A stretch of 64,000 bases of DNA from JADJDM01 sp044352985 (lineage in GTDB: Bacteria; Bacteroidota; Bacteroidia; B-17B0; Aurantibacillaceae). A program made the translations under genes and the position numbers. Location of the stretch: contig JBILCU010000004.1 in NCBI GenBank assembly GCA_044352985.1, forward strand, positions 194,683 through 258,682, given 5' to 3'. The notes beneath the pieces were generated by a model. It saw nothing but the letters and a program-made list of their open reading frames with translations, had not been told where the DNA came from and ran no database searches. Shown here piece after piece: positions 46,460 to 54,232 of this stretch (its first letter is position 1; each line of letters starts with the position of its first letter).

Positions 46460-47869
46460 TTAATTGCTAACAAAAAAATCAGTTGTGAATCCAATTAAAT
46501 ATACTTGTTGTTTTGCTCTTGTAAAAGCAGTATATAACCAACGAATGAAACTTTCATCCAGCATATCTTTGGTAAAGTAACCTAAATCAATAAACACACA
46601 ATCCCACTGCCCACCTTGTGCTTTATGACATGTAATTGCATAACTAAACTTAATTTGCAGAGCATTATAAAATGGGTCTTTTTTTAAAAAACCATAACCC
46701 GGATTTTCACCTGACTCTAAATATTCATGTTTAATAGTATCCCCCATTTTTTTTAATTGTTCAAATGAAAGTGAGGGCGTTTCAGAATTTAATGTGTCTA
46801 AAAGTAAATTTACTTCCAGTTGTGGTATTTGTTCAAAATCGGAAAAACTAATAACTGCCTCAGCAAACTGAAACCCATAAAGTTCTTTTGTTTTTTTTAT
46901 CCGATCGATGCATAAACTTTCTCCATTGGCAATAAAATCAAGCTGTTCAATTCCTTCTGCCCAATAATAATTATTTTTTACCGCCATTACCAAATCACCT
47001 GTGGAGATATCATTTTCCTGCCACTTAATTCGTTTTCTTATTTGTTGATTGTATGCGTTTGCGCGTTTATTACTTCGGCAAATCACCAATACATTTTCAA
47101 ATCCAAATTTTGAATAAGAACTATTTAATACATCTTCTAAATCTGTAGGATCAACTCTAACAACATCTTTTGTTAATTCAAATTTTGGATACTCATTTAA
47201 TTCGCTCATTAATTGCACCCTTAGTTGCGTGGCATTTAATAGAATTCCGGAGTCTAAATTTTGACGCATTACATGTGTAAGTTGCACACTTTTAATTTCT
47301 GTCATGATTTTGCTTGCCATGTATTTTTCAGATAATGCCGGACTAAATGTACTTCCCACAGGAGGAAGCTGAGCAATATCGCCTACAAAAATCAGTTTAC
47401 AATTTACACCCGAATAAACATATTCCAATAAATCATCCAACACACTGCTACCCGAAAAATCAGAAATTGAATCGTTAATCATAGATGCTTCATCTACAAT
47501 AAAAATGGTGTTTTTATGCAAATTTTCACCTAATGAAAAATTAATGTAGCCATCCGCATTCATGTTTTTTTTGTAAATTTTTTTGTGGATGGTTTGCGCT
47601 GTTTTGTTGGAGTAAGAAGTAATTACTTTAGCTGCTTTACCAGTTGGGGCTAATAAAATACTTCGTAATTTAAAATCTGGTAAAGTTTTGCTTAATGCTG
47701 AAATTAGTAGCGTTTTTCCAGTTCCTGCATACCCTTTTAAAATAAATACTTCACTGGTACCGCAACAAAACTGAGAAAGGGATAAAATTGCTTTCGATTG
47801 ATCTTCAGTAGGTTCAAACGCAAAATGAGCAAGAAATTGATGATGAAATTGATGTTCGTTAATTGGCAT
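46460..47869 (-). CDS. RecD/UvrD-like superfamily I DNA helicase
   Basis: Read from the ATG at 47869 (469 residues), since the upstream part of the longer ORF (MVFAQHCHEAIKLVFLFLFY) is unlike any helicase N-terminus and would overlap the divergent promoter region. Motifs present: Walker A GYAGTGKTLL (residues about 44-53), IFVDEAS-like FIVDEASMIND (about 124-134), IFVGDIAQLPPVGS (about 160-173), and C-terminal UvrD-type VI region SYAITCHKAQGGQWD and IRWLYTAFTRAKQQVYL. This is the RecD2/Pif-like helicase group common in Bacteroidota. It presumably unwinds DNA 5'-3' during repair; role here unknown. It is divergent from DUF3822 36 bases away. Confidence 0.88.
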   Translation of the reverse strand: MPINEHQFHHQFLAHFAFEPTEDQSKAILSLSQFCCGTSEVFILKGYAGTGKTLLISALSKTLPDFKLRSILLAPTGKAAKVITSYSNKTAQTIHKKIYKKNMNADGYINFSLGENLHKNTIFIVDEASMINDSISDFSGSSVLDDLLEYVYSGVNCKLIFVGDIAQLPPVGSTFSPALSEKYMASKIMTEIKSVQLTHVMRQNLDSGILLNATQLRVQLMSELNEYPKFELTKDVVRVDPTDLEDVLNSSYSKFGFENVLVICRSNKRANAYNQQIRKRIKWQENDISTGDLVMAVKNNYYWAEGIEQLDFIANGESLCIDRIKKTKELYGFQFAEAVISFSDFEQIPQLEVNLLLDTLNSETPSLSFEQLKKMGDTIKHEYLESGENPGYGFLKKDPFYNALQIKFSYAITCHKAQGGQWDCVFIDLGYFTKDMLDESFIRWLYTAFTRAKQQVYLIGFTTDFFVSN

Positions 47870-47905
47870 GTAAAACAAAAATAAAAATACTAATTTTATT
47901 GCCTC

Positions 47906-48760
47906 ATGACAATGCTGAGCAAAGACCAACTTGTTGACAAATTTTCATTTTCAGCTAAAAACTCATCGGGTTTTGATGCAGAACAAGCAACACTTTGCTT
48001 AGAAATAAGTAATGATAGTTTAATGTGTTTGATTATAACAACTGAAAATGAAATTCAGATGATTAAACACCTTCAGGTTAATAACGGATATACTAAATTA
48101 AATTTATCTGAAGCTCTCGCTTCAGAAGAGTTATTTAAATCACGTTTTAAAAAAGTACTCATTTCTTGCTTTGATTTACCCTACACCATTGTTCCAACAG
48201 CATTTTTTGATGAAACTAAAAAAGCTGAATTTCTTCAGTTTACAACCTTAACTGGTAAACAAGATGTTTTTCTTCACGACGAAATACATTCAATTGAATC
48301 AAAATTGATTTACTCTATTGATGAATCAATTAAAAACATACTGGATAAATTCTTCCCTAATCATCATTTAATTTGTGGAACAACCCAGCTTATTCAATCG
48401 TTTTTACCTTCTAAAAAAAACAAACAATCTGCCTTAATTCATTTCCGAAAAAATGCTTTTGACCTATTATTACATCAGAAAAAAATCATTTTTTGCAATA
48501 GTTTTTCAATTATAACGGCTGAAGATGTTTTATATTTTTTGCTATCTTCAATAGAGCTGAATCAATTTAACCCATCTGAAATGGAAGTGTTTATTTCAGG
48601 TGAAATTGAAAAAGATTCCATTTGGATGAAAATGATTAAAAAGTATTTTCAAACCATTTCTTATGTAACAATAAATGATTTTCAATCGGACCTTTTGCCT
48701 TTTGAAACTGATAAACAGCATCAATTTTCCCAACTTTTTAATTTAAGCCATTGCGAATAA
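47906..48760 (+). CDS. DUF3822 family protein
   Basis: 284-residue Bacteroidota-specific protein with no experimentally known function. The start is ATG at 47906, with a second ATG two codons on. The N-terminal LCLEISNDSLMCLIIT and later ALIHFRKNAFDLLLHQKKI segments give an actin-like (FtsA/PilM-type) strand pattern, which is an inference. No transmembrane helix. Its last codons overlap rsmD's TTG start by 10 bases, the usual arrangement of these two genes in the phylum as I recall it, suggesting translational coupling and a shared role, perhaps in ribosome-linked or envelope work. Confidence 0.8.
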   Translation: MTMLSKDQLVDKFSFSAKNSSGFDAEQATLCLEISNDSLMCLIITTENEIQMIKHLQVNNGYTKLNLSEALASEELFKSRFKKVLISCFDLPYTIVPTAFFDETKKAEFLQFTTLTGKQDVFLHDEIHSIESKLIYSIDESIKNILDKFFPNHHLICGTTQLIQSFLPSKKNKQSALIHFRKNAFDLLLHQKKIIFCNSFSIITAEDVLYFLLSSIELNQFNPSEMEVFISGEIEKDSIWMKMIKKYFQTISYVTINDFQSDLLPFETDKQHQFSQLFNLSHCE

Positions 48761-49293
48761 TAGGAGGAACATTTAAAGGCAGAATAATTAAGCCACCACA
48801 AGGTTTACCTGCCCGGCCAACAACTGATTTTGCCAAAGAGGCTTTATTTAATGTTTTGGCAAATCGAGTAGATTTTGAAGAACTACATGTGCTTGACTTA
48901 TTTTCAGGAACAGGAAACATAAGTTTTGAATTTGCATCGAGAGGAGCAAAAAGTGTAACAATAGTAGAAAAACATGCCAAAAGCATATTTTTTATTAAAA
49001 GCGAATTTGAAAAATTAAATTACAATAAGGTTAATTATTATAAAAATGATGCTTTTTCGTTTTTAAAATCAACTAAACAATCTTTTGATTTAATTTTTGC
49101 CGATCCACCTTTTCAGGAAATCAACCACAAAGAATTGCATCAATTACTAACTGATTCTTATGTTTTAGCTCAGGATGGAATTTTAATTATTGAACATCAG
49201 AAAAAAACAAACTTATCTGATTTGAAATTTTTTAAGGAAACAAAAAATTACGGTAATATTAGCTTTAGTTTTTTTTCTAAAGAAAATTTATAA
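48751..49293 (+). CDS. rsmD: 16S rRNA (guanine(966)-N2)-methyltransferase RsmD
   Basis: SAM-dependent methylation of G966 in 16S rRNA. Start is TTG at 48751, inside the last codons of DUF3822, giving MRIIGGTFKGR, the conserved RsmD N-terminus; no ATG is in place. Motifs: VLDLFSGTGNISFEFASRGA (about 46-65; SAM-binding, DLFSGTG), then ADPPFQE (about 117-123; catalytic DPPF) and IIEHQKK. 180 residues. Its stop overlaps the 3' end of the convergent proline dehydrogenase by 6 bases. Confidence 0.93.
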   Translation: MRIIGGTFKGRIIKPPQGLPARPTTDFAKEALFNVLANRVDFEELHVLDLFSGTGNISFEFASRGAKSVTIVEKHAKSIFFIKSEFEKLNYNKVNYYKNDAFSFLKSTKQSFDLIFADPPFQEINHKELHQLLTDSYVLAQDGILIIEHQKKTNLSDLKFFKETKNYGNISFSFFSKENL

Positions 49294-50454
49294 CCCTTTT
49301 CTTCTTAGTTTTTCTTTTATAATTAATGACAATTCTCTTCCGGTTTGTCCTTTTACACTGGTGTTTTCCTGGGCTCTTCTGATTAAATATGGAAGCACTT
49401 CTTTAACCGGACCATATGGAACATATTTAGATACATTGTAGCCGTTTAGCGATAAATTATAACTGATATGATCGCTCATTCCCAATAATTGAGAAAAGAA
49501 AATTCGTTTATCGTTTTTTTCAATCCCTTTTTCATTCATTAACTGAACCAAATACAATGAACTTTTTTCGTTATGACTTCCGGCACAAACAGATATAAAT
49601 TCTATGTTTTCTACACAGTATTTTAATGCTAAATCATAATCTTTATCTGAATCTTCCTTTGAATTTTGAATTGGTGAGCTGTATTTTTTTTCAATGGCTC
49701 TAGCTCTTTCCTTTTCCATGTATGCCCCTCTTACCAACTTTGCACCAATCTTATAATTCCCATTTTTTGCTTCATTGAATGATTGCATTAAAAAAGCCAA
49801 TCTATCTTTTCTGTATAACTGAAAAGTATTGTAAACAATAACTTCATTTTTATTGAAGTTCTGCATGTTTTCATTGGCTAAATCGTCAATAGCTTGCTGA
49901 ATCCAACTTTCTTCAGCATCAATAAAAATAGGTTGATGAGCTTCAGCTGCTGCTGAACAAATTTTTGCAACACGATTTTTTACCCTTTCCCACTCTTCTT
50001 TTTCATTTGGATCTAATTTTTCATCTGAAGAAATTTTTTCCAACAAGGCGAAACGAGCAAGACCTGTAACTTTAAAAACACAAAAAGGAATGTGATTATT
50101 AGATTTTGCCATGTTTATAGTTTCCAATGTTTCATACAAACAAGCATCAAAGTCTACTTCACTTTCTTTACCCTCAACACTATAATCTAAAATAGTTCCA
50201 ATGTTATATTTACCCAGCTGTTCAATTGTTTTAGTGCAATCGTGAATATTTTCTCCACCAACAAACTGTTTAAAAATGGTGTTTTTTATTATTCCTTTAA
50301 AGCCTATTGAAAGAGCAAGTGGAGTAAACGTAGCACCCATTTTTACTAAAAATGGATTAGAAATTAATTTAAAAAGTTGATACGATCTGTTTAAATCAGC
50401 ATTAGACTTTGATTTAAATGCATTTTCTGTATTATCAAATGAAATGGATTGCAT
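49288..50454 (-). CDS. putA-like proDH: Proline dehydrogenase
   Basis: FAD-dependent oxidation of proline to pyrroline-5-carboxylate. I use ATG 50454 (388 residues) rather than 50472: a TAnnTTTG box at 50470-50477 overlaps the longer start, and SISFDNTENAFKSKSNADL is the normal N-terminus. The TIM-barrel has ILDYSVEGKE near residue 87, the flavin/substrate pieces FIDAEESWIQQAID (about 194-207), KLVRGAYMEKERARA (about 243-257), GSHNEKSS (about 305-312), and the signature VPYGPVKEVLPYLIRRAQEN (split near 355-374) which holds the Arg residues that bind proline. It is a stand-alone ProDH; no P5C dehydrogenase is in the window. Confidence 0.92.
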   Translation of the reverse strand: MQSISFDNTENAFKSKSNADLNRSYQLFKLISNPFLVKMGATFTPLALSIGFKGIIKNTIFKQFVGGENIHDCTKTIEQLGKYNIGTILDYSVEGKESEVDFDACLYETLETINMAKSNNHIPFCVFKVTGLARFALLEKISSDEKLDPNEKEEWERVKNRVAKICSAAAEAHQPIFIDAEESWIQQAIDDLANENMQNFNKNEVIVYNTFQLYRKDRLAFLMQSFNEAKNGNYKIGAKLVRGAYMEKERARAIEKKYSSPIQNSKEDSDKDYDLALKYCVENIEFISVCAGSHNEKSSLYLVQLMNEKGIEKNDKRIFFSQLLGMSDHISYNLSLNGYNVSKYVPYGPVKEVLPYLIRRAQENTSVKGQTGRELSLIIKEKLRRKGL

Positions 50455-50469
50455 AGCGTAATTTGAATG

Positions 50470-50477
50470 CAAATATA
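50470..50477 (-). promoter_or_regulatory. Putative -7 box for proline dehydrogenase
   Basis: Minus-strand TATATTTG, matching TAnnTTTG. It covers the first codon of the longest reading frame (ATG at 50472), so transcription would begin after it and translation at 50454. A TTG lies about 24 bases upstream on the same strand (50502-50504), slightly beyond the usual spacing. Confidence 0.5.
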
Positions 50478-50549
50478 GCAGTTAAGTATAATTACTATTA
50501 ACAATGTAACTTTTTTTCAATTTAAAGTTATAGAACTAAAATAGCTAAA

Positions 50550-51335
50550 ATGAAAAGTATATTTCAGTCATTTACATTTGTATTATTGGTTTTAACTTTA
50601 AAAGCTCAAATAAATAGTAAAGAAATCAATAAATCATTAGTTAAGGTTAATACTAAATTATACGCTTCTAAATATGAAGTTTCAAATAAAATCTATTCCG
50701 ATTTTATATTAGCATTAAAACAAAAAAAAGAATACGAAAAACTACAAATAGCTCAAATTGATACTTTAAGATGGATAGATAAAATAAGTTATAACGAACC
50801 ATATGTAAAATATTACCACTCTCATCCGGCGTATTTAAATTATCCAGTTGTAAATGTAAGTTACGATGGAGCACAATTATTTTGTGAGTGGTTAACCGAA
50901 ACATATAACAATAATCCAAAAAGAAAATTTAAGAAAGTAATATTCAGACTTCCAACCGAAGAAGAATGGATGTATGCAGCACATGGTGGCAACACCAATA
51001 CCATTTACCCTTGGAAAGAAAATGCATTAAGAAATAATAAAGGACAAATTTTGTTCAATTATAAAAAAGAATTATCAGATACAATGTGGGTTGAAGGGAA
51101 ATATATTGAAAACACCGATGTTACAGCGCCAGTAAAATCTTATTGGAAAAACAATTATGGAATTTACAATATGGGCGGAAATGTTGCTGAGATGATATCT
51201 GAAAAAGGAATTACAAAAGGAGGCAGCTGGAGAGAAGATGCTGAATTTATGAAGGTAAAAAACAAAAATAAATTTGATGGAAATGCTCAATCAAATATTG
51301 GATTCAGATATTTTATGGAAATAGTAGAAAAATAA
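50550..51335 (+). CDS. SUMF1/FGE-fold protein, exported, catalytic Cys absent
   Basis: 261-residue protein with a signal peptide (residues 1 to about 19, ending LKAQ) followed by a formylglycine-generating-enzyme-like fold: YASKYEVSNKIYSDFI (about 37-52), YPVVNVSYDGAQLFCEWL (about 92-109), FRLPTEEEWMYAAHGG (about 132-147), YGIYNMGGNVAEMI (about 202-215), KGGSWRED and IGFRYFMEI. True FGEs need two active-site Cys; this has only one Cys (LFCEWL) and no C-terminal Cys, so no FGE activity is expected. GldJ/GldK of the gliding/T9SS system share this fold, but those are longer lipoproteins. Function unknown. It ends in a strong terminator. Confidence 0.85.
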   Translation: MKSIFQSFTFVLLVLTLKAQINSKEINKSLVKVNTKLYASKYEVSNKIYSDFILALKQKKEYEKLQIAQIDTLRWIDKISYNEPYVKYYHSHPAYLNYPVVNVSYDGAQLFCEWLTETYNNNPKRKFKKVIFRLPTEEEWMYAAHGGNTNTIYPWKENALRNNKGQILFNYKKELSDTMWVEGKYIENTDVTAPVKSYWKNNYGIYNMGGNVAEMISEKGITKGGSWREDAEFMKVKNKNKFDGNAQSNIGFRYFMEIVEK

Positions 51336-51338
51336 AAA

Positions 51339-51360
51339 AACTGCCCTTTTCGGGGCAGTT
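51339..51360 (+). terminator. Bidirectional terminator between SUMF1-like gene and pckA
   Basis: CTGCCC (51341-51346) pairs with GGGCAG (51353-51358), extended by AA/TT, with a 6-base loop. A run of A precedes and T follows. It lies just after the stop of the gene ending at 51335 and before the pckA stop at 51386, so it can serve both converging genes. Confidence 0.85.
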
Positions 51361-51385
51361 TTATAACAATTACAATTCAAAAAAA

Positions 51386-53002
51386 TTAAGATGCAACTGC
51401 AACAACTCGTGGTGCAGCGGCTAATATTTCTTCATTAGCAGCAGATGCATATTGTTCAAAATTTTTCACGAATGATGCGGCTAAATTTTGAGCGGTTTGC
51501 TCAAATAAAGCTTTATCAGGCCATGAATTTTTTGGTTCTAAAATTTCGGTTGGTACATTAGGGCAAGATTTTGGGAAATTTAATTTGAAATAAGGTGTTG
51601 TACCATATTCAACATTATCCAATTCTCCATTTAATGCCGCTGTAATTAAAGCACGAGTGTAAGATAGCTTAATACGGCTACCAACACCGTACTTACCTCC
51701 TACCCATCCTGTATTTAATAACCAAACATTTACATTGTGTTTCTTTAACTTTTCACCTAATAATTCAGCATATTTTGTTGGATGTAGAGGTAAAAATACT
51801 TTTCCGAAACAAGCAGAGAAAGTTAACGTTGGCTCTGTAATGCCCATTTCTGTACCTGCAACTTTAGCAGTGTAACCGCTAATGAAGTGATACATTGCTT
51901 GAGCTGGAGTTAATTTAGAAATTGGAGGTAATACACCAAAAGCATCACACGTTAAGAAGAAAATATTTTTTGGAATATCTCCTATTGCAGGATCAACTGC
52001 ATTATCAATGTAGTTAGATGGATAACTTACACGTGTATTCTCTGTTTTTGAAATGTTAGTATAATCAACAGTTGTAGTGCCATCAAAAAACTCGATATTT
52101 TCAAGTAATGAACCAAACTTTATTGCATTAAAAATTTGTGGTTCTTTTTCTGCAGATAAATCAACACATTTTGCATAACAACCGCCTTCAAAGTTGAAAA
52201 CTGAATTATCACTCCATCCATGCTCATCATCACCAATTAATTTTCTGTTTGGATCTGCAGATAAAGTGGTTTTACCAGTTCCTGATAAACCAAAGAAAAT
52301 AGCAGTATCACCATTTTTACCAATGTTTGCCGAGCAGTGCATTGGTAATACTCCTTTTTCATGAGGTAAAATATAATTTAAAACAGCAAAAATTCCTTTT
52401 TTAATTTCACCGGTATAACCTGTACCACCAATTAAAATGGTTTTTTTAGTAAAATTTAATATTGCGAAATTATGCTGACGAGTTCCATCAATTTTAGGAT
52501 CAGCCTTAAAACCTGGTGCATTAATGATCAACCACTCGTGTTGGAAATTTTCTAATTCCTCACGATTTGGGCGAAGGAATAAATTATTAGCAAATAAGTT
52601 GCTCCATGGTTTTTCAGTAACTACACGAATATTAATACGGTATCTTGGATCTGCACAAGCATATGCATCACGTATATAAATTTCCTTACCTGCAAGGTAA
52701 GCCAACATTCTGTTATGTAAAACATCAAATTTATCAGCTTCAAAACGGTTGTTTACATCTCCCCACCAAACACTTTCTTTTGTGTTTTCATCATAAACAA
52801 CAAACTTATCTTTAGGTGAACGACCTGTAAATTCTCCGGTGTCTATTGCTAGCGCACCTTTATCAGTTAAAATTCCTTCTCCTGAGATAATTGTATCTTC
52901 AACCAATTCTGATGGATGAAGGTTCCAATATGCCATTGCAACATTGCCAAGACCTAAGTCTGCTACACTTGAATTTTTGGGTTTTAAGCCTAATTCGTTC
53001 AT
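51386..53002 (-). CDS. pckA: ATP-dependent phosphoenolpyruvate carboxykinase
   Basis: Decarboxylates and phosphorylates oxaloacetate to phosphoenolpyruvate for gluconeogenesis. The 538-residue protein has TGRSPKDKF (59-67), the P-loop FFGLSGTGKTTLSAD (236-250), the metal/kinase motif GDDEHGWSD (257-265), and FNFEGGCYAKC (269-279). Length is normal. It uses ATP, as judged by GLSGTGKTTL. Its start has a minus-strand TAnnTTTG box 31 bases upstream. It is convergent with the SUMF1-like gene and flanked by a terminator. The 53003-53178 spacer (176 bases) holds only this box. Confidence 0.97.
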   Translation of the reverse strand: MNELGLKPKNSSVADLGLGNVAMAYWNLHPSELVEDTIISGEGILTDKGALAIDTGEFTGRSPKDKFVVYDENTKESVWWGDVNNRFEADKFDVLHNRMLAYLAGKEIYIRDAYACADPRYRINIRVVTEKPWSNLFANNLFLRPNREELENFQHEWLIINAPGFKADPKIDGTRQHNFAILNFTKKTILIGGTGYTGEIKKGIFAVLNYILPHEKGVLPMHCSANIGKNGDTAIFFGLSGTGKTTLSADPNRKLIGDDEHGWSDNSVFNFEGGCYAKCVDLSAEKEPQIFNAIKFGSLLENIEFFDGTTTVDYTNISKTENTRVSYPSNYIDNAVDPAIGDIPKNIFFLTCDAFGVLPPISKLTPAQAMYHFISGYTAKVAGTEMGITEPTLTFSACFGKVFLPLHPTKYAELLGEKLKKHNVNVWLLNTGWVGGKYGVGSRIKLSYTRALITAALNGELDNVEYGTTPYFKLNFPKSCPNVPTEILEPKNSWPDKALFEQTAQNLAASFVKNFEQYASAANEEILAAAPRVVAVAS

Positions 53003-53032
53003 TTTTTAGTTGTTTTTAGTTTAAAAGGTGCG

Positions 53033-53040
53033 CAAAAATA
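53033..53040 (-). promoter_or_regulatory. Putative -7 box for pckA
   Basis: Minus-strand TATTTTTG, matching TAnnTTTG, 30 bases before the pckA ATG. No -33 TTG is evident. Confidence 0.4.
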
Positions 53041-53178
53041 GTAAAATCTTACTATTTAAAACGTTTTTTTTATGAAAAATAGAGTTAATAAAATCTATAA
53101 ATAATTGATTATCAATAGTAATTACATGTTCATAAAACAAAATAAAATAACAAGAATTTTAGTGTTTTAGATTGAAAA

Positions 53179-54048
53179 TCAATTCAATATTCCAAATTTA
53201 CCTGAATTAAAGTCATCAAATGCCTCTCTTAATTCCTGCTGGGTATTCATTACAAAAGGGCCATATTGTGCAATTGGCTCATGAATTGGTTCACCACTCA
53301 AAAACAAAATTTTGCAGTCAGTTGTTGATTTAATAAAAATTTCTTCTCCTTTATTTTCAAATAAAATAAAGTCGTGTAAAACAGCTTTTTGATGATTAAT
53401 TTCACAATTACCATTAATGATCAAAATGGAAGAATTATGATTTTCAGGCACTGAAAAGTTTAGTTCTGCATTATTCTTTATATCAATTAAAAAAAGATTT
53501 ACCGGAGTAAATGTTTTTGCAGCACCTAATTGATTATTGAAATTTCCTGAAATAATATCTACATTAATTGTTTTATCTTCAGAAATATATTTAGGAATAT
53601 TTTTATTACTTAATTCCTGATAATTGGGTTTGGTCATTTTATGAACCTTTGGTAAATTAACCCATAATTGAATCATTTCAAATTCACCACCTGATTTGGA
53701 AAAATTTTCTTCATGGTATTCTTTATGAAGTACACCTGAACCAGCGGTCATCCATTGTACATCACCAGGATAAATAATGCCACTATTTCCGGCACTATCG
53801 TGATGAGCAACTGCCCCTTTTAATGCAATAGTAACTGTTTCAAAACCACGATGCGGATGTACATCAACCCCTCTTACCTTTTCTGAAGGCGGAAAATAAT
53901 GAGATGCGCCAAAATCAAGCATTAAAAATGGACTTACATAATTTCGAATATTATATCCTGAGGGATAATAATTAAAAACTCTAAAACCATCACCTACCAT
54001 TCCTGGTTGTGGTGGTCGTTTAAGTAGATGAGCAATTTTTTTTTGCAT
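53179..54048 (-). CDS. Pirin family protein (metal-dependent bicupin)
   Basis: 289-residue pirin-like bicupin. The N-terminal cupin holds the metal-binding pattern VDVHPHRGFETVTI with His64 and His66, then His108 and Glu110 in GSGVLHKEYHE, matching human pirin ligands by spacing. The following segment has AEFE-like FEMIQLWVNLPK, characteristic for the family. The second cupin (about 180-289) has lost obvious ligands. Bacterial pirins have quercetinase activity or act on protein partners, so an exact role cannot be given. Single gene with its own TAnnTTTG box and divergent from the M61 peptidase gene 184 bases away. Confidence 0.9.
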   Translation of the reverse strand: MQKKIAHLLKRPPQPGMVGDGFRVFNYYPSGYNIRNYVSPFLMLDFGASHYFPPSEKVRGVDVHPHRGFETVTIALKGAVAHHDSAGNSGIIYPGDVQWMTAGSGVLHKEYHEENFSKSGGEFEMIQLWVNLPKVHKMTKPNYQELSNKNIPKYISEDKTINVDIISGNFNNQLGAAKTFTPVNLFLIDIKNNAELNFSVPENHNSSILIINGNCEINHQKAVLHDFILFENKGEEIFIKSTTDCKILFLSGEPIHEPIAQYGPFVMNTQQELREAFDDFNSGKFGILN

Positions 54049-54083
54049 ATGCCTGATTTATTTTTTTAAATAAAAAATATTTG

Positions 54084-54091
54084 CAAATTTA
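54084..54091 (-). promoter_or_regulatory. Putative promoter (-7, possible -33) for pirin
   Basis: Minus-strand TAAATTTG at 54084-54091, matching TAnnTTTG, 35 bases before the pirin ATG. A minus-strand TTG at 54115-54117 gives a 23-base spacing, at the outer edge of that reported for the phylum. Confidence 0.45.
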
Positions 54092-54232
54092 GTCTTAGAA
54101 ATTCGGATTTTTAACAAATGTATATTAATAATGCAGATTAATTTTTGTTAAGAAAATATCTTAATAAAAATATTTTCAATTAAAAGTAACACATCATTTT
54201 CTTTATAATTTCGTCATTAATAACTTTATATT

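Noticed and set aside
46460..47929. Helicase start at 47929
   Set aside because: The first 20 residues are unlike helicases and the start would overlap the divergent DUF3822 gene; ATG 47869 is preferred.
50550..51335. Formylglycine-generating enzyme call
   Set aside because: The protein has one Cys and lacks the active-site pair.
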